From: Norana najaformis
Taxonomy: Eukaryota; Annelida; Clitellata; Crassiclitellata; Hormogastridae
NCBI GenBank assembly: GCA_964023275.1
Contig: OZ029913.1
Span: 43,338,757-43,402,756 of the forward strand
Direction: 5' to 3'
DNA: 64,000 bases
The notes below the pieces were generated by a model. That model saw only the letters and a list, made by a program, of their open reading frames with translations, searched no databases and was not told the DNA's origin. Of the stretch, positions 43,787-55,000 are shown one piece after another (positions within the stretch are counted from its first letter, which is position 1; the number at the start of each line of letters is the position of its first letter). A program made the translations under genes and the position numbers.

Positions 43787-44203
43787 GTGTGCAGCACGAT
43801 GGTCTGTTCGGTAGGACGTTTAGTCTCTAATCTAACGATTGCTGGATCGAGCATGTTGAGCGGATTCCGAGTAACCACACTAGGTATTTTGTTGCTGCAT
43901 ACGTGCCTCTGTCACCAAGCGGCACAAGTTGGTAACGGCGTTAGCTGGGAAGTAAATTACAACGCCTGCGATGAACTGGCCTCGTGTCCAGAACCTTGGG
44001 ATCTGTCCACTGTCAGTTCAAGGGCCGAAGTAAGGCAAGTGAGGGCCTCCTCTACGTTCCACATGGGACACGAACAGCTCTTTACTTGTTTACTGCATAT
44101 TACTCCCGCGTTACTCCCACAAGAGCAGTCGCCGAAATATATCCTATCCGATAAGAGCCGCGAGATAATTCCGATAATCCGAAAAATAATTCATGTCGGA
44201 TAG
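43787..44203 (+). repeat. Dispersed repeat family F, copy 2
   Basis: 43890-44030 matches the minus-strand copy at 23340-23600. The 138-codon frame begins with a hydrophobic stretch that could pass for a signal peptide, but its similarity to a repeat on another strand, plus lack of splice context, argues against a gene. Confidence 0.5.
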
Positions 44204-44867
44204 CTAGTCGGACGTCCGAACCGAGTTCAGCAGCGCATGACCGACCACAGAGAATTGCGAGTCGCATCTGGCAATTATACGCTGGCTGACCACGACCGCT
44301 CAAGCACGACGAGAGATGCTACATGAGCTTGATGCGAAACCAGCCAAGCGTGGCCGAGACGTCTTCCCTGCTTCGTTTCTCGTCTCCTGAGCCCTTTCGC
44401 CTTCCCATGCCCCGAAAAGAAGGAAATGACTCGCTATCGATCACACGGATATCGATCCGCTATTGATAGAAGCTCGAACGAGGACGGAATAGCTAAGAAG
44501 CGCAGCAAGAAATTTGAAGACAGGTGAGGTCCGTGATAACAGGAGAACTCGGCGGTCTGTCTGTCTTATTGTCTGCCTGCCTGTCTGTTTGTCTGGCTGC
44601 CTGCCTGAGTGTCTGTCTGTTATGTATTGTGTACGAATGTGCGTATGAATGTATGTATGTATCTATGTATGTAGCAATACATGTATGTGCGTATGTGCAG
44701 TATATACACAAGTACATTATGCATGCATGGGTTCACGTATGTAGGAATATTAATGCTGGTAATTATGCACATTATGTCAGCCTATATATCAGTTTGTATG
44801 TATCTATGCACGCATCAACCTACTTTTATAGCGCCTTTCCAAATCGCTGTCAAATTTGCTAGAGGGA
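44204..44867. repeat. Microsatellite-rich: (TGTC)n, (TGCC)n, (ATGT)n
   Basis: ctgtctgtcttattgtctgc at 44556-44620 and tatgtatgtatctatgtatg at 44648-44675. 44204-44550 is unique and unassigned. Inverse LINE-type terminus tatagcgcctttcc at about 44828. Confidence 0.6.
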
Positions 44868-44985
44868 ACCAGTAGAACAGGAACCGAGAAATATCCGTCC
44901 TGCAGATGGGGTTTGAACACCTGACCTCTGGGTTTACAGTTCCTTACGATACCACTAGACTATACAGTCTATCACGCACTCGTTA
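44868..44985 (-). mobile_element. SINE family B head
   Basis: On minus: tatagtctagtggtatcgta, ggaactgtaaaccc (GTA at the anticodon position), then ggtgttcaaacccc (B-box-like). The A box tagtctagtgg and the cloverleaf order are the best preserved of all copies, but the acceptor stem is missing. Confidence 0.7.
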
Positions 44986-45300
44986 CTAGTAAGTGCCACA
45001 TTAATTAATTAATGCTCGAAGGTCACATTAAATGTCGTTCGATACTAGACAGTATGGGGGTCCTAATACTCGAGAGATGTTGCGTATTAATGAGGAGAGA
45101 GGTCTGCCATTGTGTGTTAACTAGCCGAATTTTGTAAATGGCTATCTATATAATTGTATGCAATTAGTGTAATTATTGTTGTAATCAGAAATTTTATAGT
45201 ATGCTATTATATGTAGGCTATATAACGCCTTTTAGCAGCACATTTAATTTAATGTAGGCCCCATATGTGTGTGTAGCCCTGTATATGTAGGCCTATAGAT

Positions 45301-45490
45301 TTTATAAAGCGACCGTATGGCCTCGACCCTGTTCATTTTGCAATGCATTTACCGGATGAGATCCTTCACCACCGCTGCCCGTTTGACTGGGCGCCTCGCC
45401 ATTTAAGGTCCCCGTGCACGGACCATACTAGCCCGAGATTTAAATCCCTGAAAAAGCCACGACGGGGACGCGAACCGGGTCTCGCATAGA
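45301..45490 (-). mobile_element. SINE family A, most complete copy
   Basis: Plus-strand view: tataaagcgaccgtatggcc, accggatgagatccttcacc, gcccgtttgactgggcgcct, gccatttaaggtccccgtgc, acggaccatactagcc, gacggggacgcgaaccgggt. On the minus strand the last block is CGGTTCGCGTCCCC, a pol III B-box-like sequence, which places the tRNA-like head at the minus-strand 5' end. Confidence 0.7.
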
Positions 45491-45763
45491 AGCTCCCTGT
45501 TCTTTACCTTTGTAAGTCTTTACCGATGTAGCTAACTAGGCCAGCGTAGGCCTAATTGTAAAATAAAATATATAGCTACTCTGCTGTTCGGTGGCCCCAT
45601 CTCTCTAAAACTCTCTCGACCTCCACTGGAGAAAACTACTATGACCTATGCCATCATGACGCTCGCAAGAAAGCTGCGATGAAAGCGCATGCTAATCGCG
45701 TAGCTTACGCTAAACCAACTTCCATCGATGTTGATGAGGCCATGTGGCTGAAACCAACTACAA

Positions 45764-46950
45764 CAGTGTATCGCCAACTGTGTGCCGCGGCACTCTAGTG
45801 TGCCGTGCGAGATTTCAGGTGTGCCGCGGGAGAAACCTAAAATTCGCTAGTCTCTTTAATTGACTTTATAAGAAATTTTTTCATAAATACAATTTTCGGC
45901 TTTTTAATGTTTTCATTTTTAAGAATAGTTTCTCATTCATAGTTATTCGAAGTCATGTGATCAAAAGTAAAAACTCTAGTGACATTAATCTATTCTATGT
46001 TATTTATGCGTTCACCCCTCCTCTCGACGTCATTATTACGGAGATACCAGCATAATTGTAACTATGACTTCTGGTTTTGAATTTCTTTACAACGACATAT
46101 TTTGGTGGCTTGAAGTGACATTCCTCAACGACATTTTCGAAAGGTTGAATACCTTAAATTTGAGTCTTCAAGGCGCAAAAGAAAACATAATCACAATCAT
46201 GGAAAAACTGAAGGTATTCAACGAAAAGTTGCAACTGTGGATTAAAAATACAAGCAATTCACAGCTTGATTGTTTTCCAGGTATTGACGCTTCTCCACAC
46301 AAGAGCATAATAATGGGGAAAAATAATTAGGGAGACGCTAGAAAATCTTGCTTTAGCATTCGCCAAATACTTTCCTTCACCGGAAACAAACGAGTATGAA
46401 TGGGTCATCAATCCATTCGTAAACCACGAATGTATCGGTTTGATGATGGCTGAAGAAGAGAGTCTAATCGATCTTAAGAACGATCTGGTTCACAGAGGTT
46501 CTTTTGCTGATCAAGAGTTGTCAGCATTTTGGATCTCAGTTCTAAGCCAATATCCAGACTTGAGCACGAAAGCAATTAAATGTTTGCTGCCGTTTGGATC
46601 TTCGTATCTATGCAAAGTTGGATTTTCTATTCTAACAGAAATGAAGTCGAAAAAACGAAAGCGACTGTAGATGGTGAATGATGAAATGCGCGTCTGCTTG
46701 TCGGCTAACGAAGCGCGTCTTGAGTTAATATGCTGTCATAAACAAGCTCACTCATCGCATTAGTGATGATTAGGCAATTAAAAATCTGCTTTACTTTCGC
46801 TATTACTGGATTAAAATGACAAGCTTAAAATACGACAAACTGAAATTATTGCTCTTGGTCTTGTAATTTTAATAAATTTTAATTGGTGTGCCGCGATAAA
46901 AATTTGCTCTGCTGAGTGTGCCGGGAGTTGAAAAAGTTTGCGAGACACTG
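45764..46950 (+). mobile_element. hAT DNA transposon, internally deleted, with 8-bp TSD
   Basis: Ends are CAGTGTATCGCCAACT (45764) and, as reverse complement of the right end, CAGTGTCTCGCAAACT (46935-46950): 14 of 16 identical. The element is flanked by the perfect octamer AACTACAA at 45756-45763 and 46951-46958, the hAT hallmark. gtgtgccgcgg motifs repeat near both ends. At 1187 bp it is far shorter than an autonomous hAT, and only a transposase C-terminal part remains (46064-46670). Probably a non-autonomous derivative. Confidence 0.93.
46064..46670 (+). pseudogene. hAT transposase C-terminal remnant (ZBED5/FAM200-like)
   Basis: Two frames, shifted at about 46315-46335. First: FLNDIFERLNTLNLSLQGAK and IMEKLKVFNEKLQLWIKNT. 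Second: FAKYFPSPETNEYEWVINPF, then LSAFWISVLSQYPDLSTKAI and CLLPFGSSYLCKVGFSILTE. This is the end of the RNase H-like region and the hATC dimerisation segment of the hAT branch that gave rise to vertebrate ZBED5 and FAM200 genes. The N-terminal BED finger and the first catalytic Asp regions are absent, so no active protein is possible. Confidence 0.9.
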
Positions 46951-46958
46951 AACTACAA

Positions 46959-48689
46959 GAAGGCTCCACAGTGGATGAGCAACTACGTCAGGGCACAACA
47001 TTATAATCCCCGTTACGTTGTTGTTGATCTATGTGGCAGTCTACCCACACTGAAATATAGTCTAGTTAAACAATAGGACTTGAATAGCTAAGTCTGAACA
47101 TTCTGAATGCAGACATTGCTTTTAACCAAAGTGGGAGGTATGCATTAGCGTTAAATAAGTAAGGTACCTATAATCATGCATCTATGTAGTGGGAGCAGAA
47201 GTGACAAAATCTATGTGCGGACAGCTTCGAATCGGGTATGGATCGGTCTTGTTAGATGAACAGGCATTAGCACATATGATCAGAAATAAAGTGACAGAAA
47301 ACCCAATCTTACATGTGAGAGACCGAGTAAGACCAAGGACTTGATAACCTGTGTAACACCTGAGTAATGTTAGACATTGACTAATTAATATCAGGTTCTG
47401 AACCATTGAAACCAACAGAAAAATGGTATAAGATGATTTTTTAATTGCTAAACTAAAAAGCTACCATTAAAGAAATTTAAAAAGGAATGCAAATTTCAGT
47501 GTTTTATCATAAAAGACAACTTAAAAATTTAAATTACCTGAACAAAACAGTCAACGTAGCTGTTTTCTTTCATCGTATTCAATGACGTTGTTAATTGTTA
47601 AACTGAAAAGTTAAATCAAACAAATTCTAAACGCAACACAGATCTATCAGTCTTTCATAGTGAACAAGCAATTTCACAATTTGCACCACTTAAACAAAAT
47701 GAACGAAACAAACGACATAGGCCTAACTGTTATTTTTCATCACGTTCAACTATATTGCTGCACACAACTAATTCTAAAATCACAACCATTTATCAGAGGT
47801 TCTTTGCTGTTTCATTTCTGTTTTCTATTAATACATTTCAACCATATGAATAAGCTAACATACATGTAATTTTAATATCATCTTTGGCTGGAGCCTAGAA
47901 CACCCGCAAACATAAACTCTGGTGTCAAAGCACATTCACTGTTGCTTGCCACCAGACAGTTTTGTCTGATTACTTCAAAGCGCCACAGACAGTGTCTGGC
48001 TACAGGCCACAGTGATTGCTTCAGTACCAGGACACTTGATGTCTGTGAGGGTTCAGGCTACATCAGTGTCTGCCATTTCCAGACATTACTTAAAAGCGTG
48101 TGCACACCACAACATTCCACAGGGTTATTGCACTCTCTAGAATCCTTTGGCTGAATTACAGGCACAACAAGCAATAAAAACCTCGACAAGATTTCACCAA
48201 CAGAATTTTAATTTTATGAATTGAAATGTTGGCACAGTAACAGTCTGCTACAAGACAGTTCATTCAAAAAACCTGGACATATATAGAGGAATGGCAAGGT
48301 AAACTCAAATTGTGACAACTACATCCACATATCATCCAAAGGCTCTATTACAACTGTACTCTACACGTGTATTATAAATTTTGAATGGAGACCAATATCT
48401 GAAAGAAGTTATCACGTGTTATTCAAATGGAGATCAATGTTTTAAACAGGCCACCAAGAATTGTTATTCAAATGTCCAGATGCATGAAGACAGGGTAAAG
48501 TAAGCAGCAGTATGTGTGTATGCATTTATGTGTGTAGGTAGGCATATCTATCAAGACACTTAAGTAGCTCTCAAAGCATGCAGAAATTGTCAACCATGTT
48601 GAGGTGACATAGTCTTTAAATAACTAGATCACTGCTTGATCATCGATCATGATTAAATGTTACTGTATACACAGTTATCATTTTGATCC
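46959..48689. other. Unassigned
   Basis: AT-rich. 46951-47070 flanks the hAT element and, in one frame, reads KKAPQWMSNYVRAQHYNPRY, which looks protein-like (see findings). 47940-48130 has repeated agacagtgtctg-type short palindromes. No gene is established. Confidence 0.35.
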
Positions 48690-49112
48690 ATATAGGAAAC
48701 GCATTCTGATCAGAATGCCGCACAACGACAAAACAAGATGACAAAAGAGTCCACACAACAGAAATGAACTGGCTACAGACAACTGCAGCAATCTTAAGAC
48801 CAAACAATTAGAAATGATGATGTAAGACAAATCTTAGATATCTAAACAACTCAGCTGGATAAAAGTCATTCAGCGGATACTCCAATGGTTTGATTACATG
48901 GAGGGAAAGCCAGCCGAGTAAATCCCACATAATGTGCTAAATGCAAGATTTCAACATAGAGACAAAAAGGAAAACCAAGACTATACTGCATAGACATCAT
49001 AAATACAGACTTACATGACTTGGACTAACCATCAGAAAAACACTGGACTTGACAAATGAACAAAATGAATGGAGATCAGTTTATTAGCACCCATCACTGC
49101 CAGACGGCTGGT
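48690..49112 (+). mobile_element. Decayed RTE-like LINE C-terminal remnant
   Basis: Frame pieces recall IKVIQRILQWFDYMEGKP, a GHVxRM-type region, then NVLNARF, a MTWTNHQKNTGLDK-like segment, EQNEWRSVY and HPSLPDGW, matching the order of the C-terminal region of endonuclease/RT polyproteins (NRxEWRSL...PSxPDGW). Many stops. Confidence 0.55.
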
Positions 49113-49350
49113 AAGAGGAACTGGTAATATACCCCTGTACTATTATTGTTAACCTAAAATGTCCTTCAGTACCCCAGTAAACTGTCATAGATTGATAACA
49201 AGCTTGTGCTACTTGTTCTTCTTATCCTACTTGTCTAAGTTCACCAGCCCATGCTAAAATCTTCCAGTGTTCTTCTTGTCAAGCTGCTTCCATAATGTCT
49301 ATGTGACACTAACCAAACATTACTATGTTCCTGGCTATCTGTTCTCTCAA

Positions 49351-49418
49351 GCTGGAAGGTAACTCAGTTTTCATGCTGGAAGGTAACTCAGTTCTCATGC
49401 TGGAAGGTAACTCAGTTT
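49351..49418. repeat. 24-bp tandem repeat, three units
   Basis: gctggaaggtaactcagttt plus tcat, repeated at 49351, 49375 and 49399 (last one partial), almost without divergence. Confidence 0.9.
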
Positions 49419-49714
49419 GAAAAGGTGAACACAATTCATCTAGCCACACTCTTGTGTGCTGCTATCAGACACTACTTGTAAGTCTTCATAGTGTCTTTAT
49501 GATTATGTCTGTTCAGGCTATTTTCAATCTGTGCAAAAGGTAACCTTTTTAAAGAAGGTTTCTATTACATAATTCTGTCTGTTTCTGCACTTTTAAGAGT
49601 TTGCAAAAAATGTTACTGAAGATTTTCCTAACCAATACAGAACACATATGAATAAGATATTACCAGACTAGATACCAGAAATTTCTTTCACAGCAGAACA
49701 TGTGTTCAAGCAAA

Positions 49715-49792
49715 GCTAATCTAATTTAATCCAATGACTTCTGAGACATTGTTATTATAATGCACAAGGCATAAATCAGCAGTTGTTTCAAC
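49715..49792 (-). mobile_element. L2-like 3' end fragment
   Basis: taatctaatttaatccaatg, then attataatgcacaaggcata and aatcagcagttg: complement of the L2 terminus at 16990-17050. Confidence 0.6.
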
Positions 49793-50967
49793 TGAAAATA
49801 GCAAAAAATCACAATCTCTTGGAGAAGCCAAGTTGAAATCTTATAGGTCAGGGAAATCAGAAATCAGGCATCACTGGGTAAGCAAGCTTAAACAGAAAGG
49901 TGCATATCTCAGCATTTGTGTGTTGCCTATTAATGACCTCTCAAAAAACAAAACATATATGAAAATAAAGTTCATGACTGATCGCTTAGATCAAAATCAA
50001 CAATTGCTATTCATATCCAAAACTTCTTTAAGTCTCTTAACAGTGAAACAAAGAATCTGGATTCAAGCGACACAGGATATTCAAACACAAACTTCACTCA
50101 GTTTTCAAAGAAAAACAGGAATTATGGTACGTGACAGCCAGTTTATGAATCTGCTGATGCAAGTCCGTTTCCTTCATGAGAACCGCAGTTGATTCTTATG
50201 GAACTGAAGAAAACAAAACAGGCTATGTTAGGGTAAACAAAGTATGCAGAAAAACAAACAAGGAGAATGACTACCTCTTAGAAGTTACTCCTAAAGTAGT
50301 GCTTTGTAAATTTACAATTACAGTAACAATTAAAAAGGTCAGTTGATGTAAAACCAGATTAAATACAAAGCAGTGAGGTAAAATGAAAGACTCAAACCCT
50401 GCTGCAAGTGAAACTGAGAATTGTTGTCAAGCCAAGTGACACATAAGGAAAGGTGACCAGCTGTTAGATCGATATTTGTGTTTGCACTGACCTGATAGAT
50501 CCTTCGACCCATAATAGCGCTTTTGGAGATTAATACCGACAAAGGTGTGTAATATAGTATAAAAGGTATTAACTTACCTTAATTTTCCTTCCTTACCGTA
50601 CCTTACTTTACCTTGCCTTATTTTACTTACATTACATTACCTTGGCTTATTTTACCTCTGAGGAGTTCTTGCTAAAGTGCCACATAAACGTCTGATTAGG
50701 TTTACAATTATGAGATATTTGGAACTAACATGGACACTGGTGATTCCTAAGTTGCATCCTGCTCGTGCTCTAGTCCGATACTCGCCAGCTGCCTGGACCA
50801 AGATCCGGGAACTGCTTTGCATAAATGTATAATGACTTTGCCCGACTTCACCTGAACAAATGAACAGAAAACATCAAAACGATTTCTTTGTAAGCAGACA
50901 CCATAACCTACTTATAAACACATTTTGTTACTGCATGATTTCCAAAATTTTCACACTCTGATTGACA
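49793..50967. other. Unassigned
   Basis: The plus frame 49833-50192 (119 codons) has no recognisable motif. 50555-50665 is a (TTACC)n-like tail (ttaccttgccttattttac), probably the end of a lost SINE B or LINE. Confidence 0.35.
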
Positions 50968-51060
50968 CTGCTCTAATCAAATCTAATCTAATGACTTCCA
51001 TAGGGCTGTTATCGTAATGCACACTGCTCACTTCAGATTCACACTGCCACGTGACTGCAC
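50968..51060 (-). mobile_element. L2-like 3' end fragment
   Basis: caaatctaatctaatgactt, ctgttatcgtaatgcacact and the following cactgccacgtgac match the complement of the L2 terminus. Confidence 0.55.
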
Positions 51061-52001
51061 ATATTAATGATGATGATGAGAGATGACGATGATGATAATT
51101 TGTTCATTCTCCACAGAATTTTTTTTTTGAGGGATCATATATACTTGGGTAAAAAACAATAATAATAATAGTAATAATATTCTAGGGATTCTCTGAAAGA
51201 ACTAAACTGTTGCCTTAGAACTTCCAATTAAAATCCCTTTGAATAATTTCAGATGTAAGAACACTGACACAAGACCAAATATATAGAAACACTGGCTGTA
51301 AGAGTAAGAAATAAGCAACTAGCCAAACATTTTAATTAATGTAGTTATTTTAAATAAAAAAGAGAGAAGATTTAATAATAAGCAAGAAAAACCAGTACTT
51401 GTATAATTTAAGAAATAGCTGAAACTTTAAATTTTGAGCCCTTCTAGATGTGCCAGTAAGGAAGAAATAATAACCGACTCGGGTAACCTTGGATTCTGAT
51501 TGTCCTGTTCATTTTGCTTAACAGCAACTGTGAATTCATGAATCAACTGTAATCTCATAATTCCTTTAGCCCTCTTATAATAATTCAAAAGGCTTCAAGT
51601 GATGCTCGCCACCGTAATCTAGTCAATTCCAGAAGGCAACGGAAATAGCATAGCAGGATATGCACTCTGTTTGAGGATTTGCTTGTTCTTAATGAACTCA
51701 AACTTATCCTTAAAGTCAGAAGCACACTCAAGCGGTTTTTAAGTGAAGAGTGTCTTCAAAATGTTCTTAGAAGGCATGATAGGAAACTTACTGAAATAGG
51801 TAAATACCACCAGTGCCTTTGAGAGGTTTTATAAGGCACTATAAAAATATTCAGACACATACACATACATATAATATGCAACAATATTGCAGTGCTGAAA
51901 AGCTTTTAAATTAAAAACATTATGTCATTTGTGAATATATATATTCAAAATTATATAAATAATCGAAAATTATAAGAAGCTAAAATCCAACATCTATGCA
52001 T
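51061..52001. other. Unassigned; downstream of the 52-56 kb gene
   Basis: (GAT)n and (AAT)n runs at 51068-51095 and 51155-51180. Nothing coding is recognised. Confidence 0.35.
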
Positions 52002-52077
52002 TTTATTTCACCTCTAATTACAAAATGTAAAAATATAGTGAATAAAAGTAGAAATTCAATTTGCTAATAAACGCTGT

Positions 52078-55000
52078 TTATACTTCATAGCGGCTCTTGT
52101 TAGGGTCAATTTCAGCAGGCAGTCGTTTCACTTCGTATCGATATTTGGTGACACTGCCTGTTCCCTTAAGCGGTTGTAGATCAACCAAAAGTACAAATGA
52201 TCTGTCAAAAACATTGCAAATAGAAAAAACATAAGTGTCTGGGCCATCCAACCGGTCTCTTCCACCAACTGGTGTCTTGGGGGACATCAAGGCCCAGAGT
52301 ACCAATGTTCCCTCTAAGCTGCACCTTTGTGTGAGCAAACAACTTCTGAGGACAGTGCGCATAACAATTTTCTGCCAGCACACACATTTCGTGAGCATTC
52401 AGATTACTTAAAAGTTAAATTTAGCTCACTGTTACAGCTTCTGGCATGTTTAGTCTACTATGCTCAGACGGTGTAAGTTTCCATAACCCATACTGCAAAG
52501 CCATACGGCCCTCCTAGGATGTGAAGAGTTCTTCCTGCCTGGCCTCCACATAATACATTTGACCATTTAGCTGATCACCAGTTGTAACTGTAAAACTGTT
52601 GCACTGGCTGCCATAGAAAAGAGAATAATTTTAATAACAATAATAATAATAATAAGACAATTTAAGTAGACCATAACATGGCTGAGGCCGAAGAAAAGGG
52701 CGTTGTACATGAATGCAAAAATCAACTACAGTCATATGATATCTTAAAAAGAGATGTCTTGAGTAGTGACTTGAATGTGTCCAGGGATGGGGCGTTCAGT
52801 AAAGATCGGACAAGTTGTCTACAAGGTTCTATATTTTAGCTAACCTTGCAACCTTTGTCTCATGTTGACTCCCAAGACATGTAGCTATTTGACTAAGACC
52901 TCCGACCGTTTCACTCTGACCTTACCATGGACAAGGACAGCTCTTGGTGAGCGTGCTTTTTCTGTTGCTGGTCCCAGTTTACTATTCCTATTGGGTCATT
53001 ACGTGGCAAATCAACCAAATTTCTCACATTTTCCCACTCAGTGATTCAGATTTTCCTGATTTCTTCACCAAATATTCCTGATCATCTGGTATGAAGAACT
53101 GGGAAGTTTCACACGTCTACAGCAAAAACTGTCCGAGATATAGGTTGTTGAAGTTGGTTGGGGTAGGACGAAAATTGTACGCGAATTTGCGACTAAGAAA
53201 TTTTTTCATTTTCAGACTACCGTAACTTTTGATCTACAGCAGCTACACACATTTGGTTTTCAGTTTTAAGTTCTGAACATTGCATAGATTTGCATGTTCA
53301 AGTAACATTTGTTGAATTTGATATGAGGAATTAACCACAATCCTTGAAAAGTGTCCAAACATTTCATAACAAACCCATTTTCTTCATGTTTGCTGATACT
53401 CTGCACCTGCAGTATATGCATGTAAGGAATAATTTTAGTGTGGTTTTATTCAGATATTGGTGGAGTTGTAAATCACGAAATTCTGAATCGCTGAGTGGGA
53501 ACCACTGGTTGAGTTGGCACGGCATGACCCAATTACAATTCAATTATAATTATTATATTCGCATTAGTGAAGTGTACAGAGTCAAGTAGTCAGTAGCCTG
53601 AAGCTTCACAGAAAGAGAGTTAGTTACGCAGAAGTTAATCGGTCTGTAGTGTGCTTGAGATATTTTATATTTGGTATATGAGTTTATTTCCTACAATAAA
53701 ACTACTCAGAAAAGCTACTCAACAGAGTTATAAGCATTAGAATTTGCTGCCAGTGAAATTAAATAAATCTACAAAGTTTAGCAACCAACAGTTTGACTAA
53801 AAAGGCCCAACTACCAAGGCCAAACTTAAGACAGCAACGAACATATACCAAGGTGCATGCAGATCAACGAAGCGAGTAAAGTCAGCCAAAAGTCTGTAAA
53901 TTATGCGTTAAATTGTTAATTATACCACAAACTAGCCTGTAAACTACACTTCAGCTTTGCCAGTCTTCAGGGTCCACAACAGTCTAGTGGTAAATTTCTG
54001 CTACAGTTGCGCCCCTTAGCGAACTCAGCTACAAAATGGGTACATTGACTATAAACTGTCAGGAAGATCAGATGGCAAGTGAGAGAACTGGCCACCTGCC
54101 TTCATATGCCAAGACCAAGAAAATGAAGTTGCTTACAGTTTATACCTGTGGCTCCTTCGACAGGTTAACTCATGAGATTGCTCTTCTTCTTTTACTTTAA
54201 TTTTATCTTATTTTACCTTGTCTTATCTTAAATTACAAATGGGATATTACATGCTTGGGAAGTAGACTACACAAAGCACCCCATCATTCATTAATTTACC
54301 AATTCAATAATACATTCAGAGTATTTATACAGCGCCCATTCAAATACCTTTCTGTCATGTGCAAGTTTACATCAGCATTGGCTTTGCCATAAAATTTCTT
54401 TTCTAAGCCTTTAATCTCAGCACGAACTTCAACAAAGTTCTGCGGGTCTTTCTTCAGGTCACTGTACTCAACTGGAAGAAAAAGAAACACAAAATTATCC
54501 TATGATTATAATCTGATCAAATTTAACCTAAACACAAAATTATTGCTATAATTCTAATCTAATCGATTACTAGTTTGCAGTAATCATAATACAAATGCAT
54601 CAACTAATGGCTGATTAGGGCTTCTCCAATGGATTACAACTGCATTGTTGACTACAGTTTTACTCAAAGTGATCAATGACTCATGTCATATGACCATTGA
54701 CAACAGTGCTAATGGATTCATTAGATTAGATCAGATTAGCTTCAAAGTGAAACTACAGTCTACAGTCACTATTCATTGGAGAAGTCCAGCCAAAATCCAC
54801 CTGGTTACGGAGACCAGAAGGTAGGCTATGGAGGTTAGAACATCACATATTTAGTTAACTTACTCCCAGGAACTCTTTTTATCTTGCTTTCATGATGCCT
54901 CCAAAACATATTGTTCAGTTGCGGATTGTTGTTGTTGGGTTGGCAGCGCTGTTGAGGAATGTCCTTTAAATGGTGCTATATAAATGTTCAATTATTGAAG

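Noticed and set aside
43787-44203. 138-codon frame with a hydrophobic N-terminal stretch
   Set aside because: Overlaps repeat family F, which recurs elsewhere in the opposite orientation; secretory gene not supported.
49833-50192. 119-codon frame
   Set aside because: Lies between LINE fragments, lacks recognisable motifs and has no splice-consistent partner.
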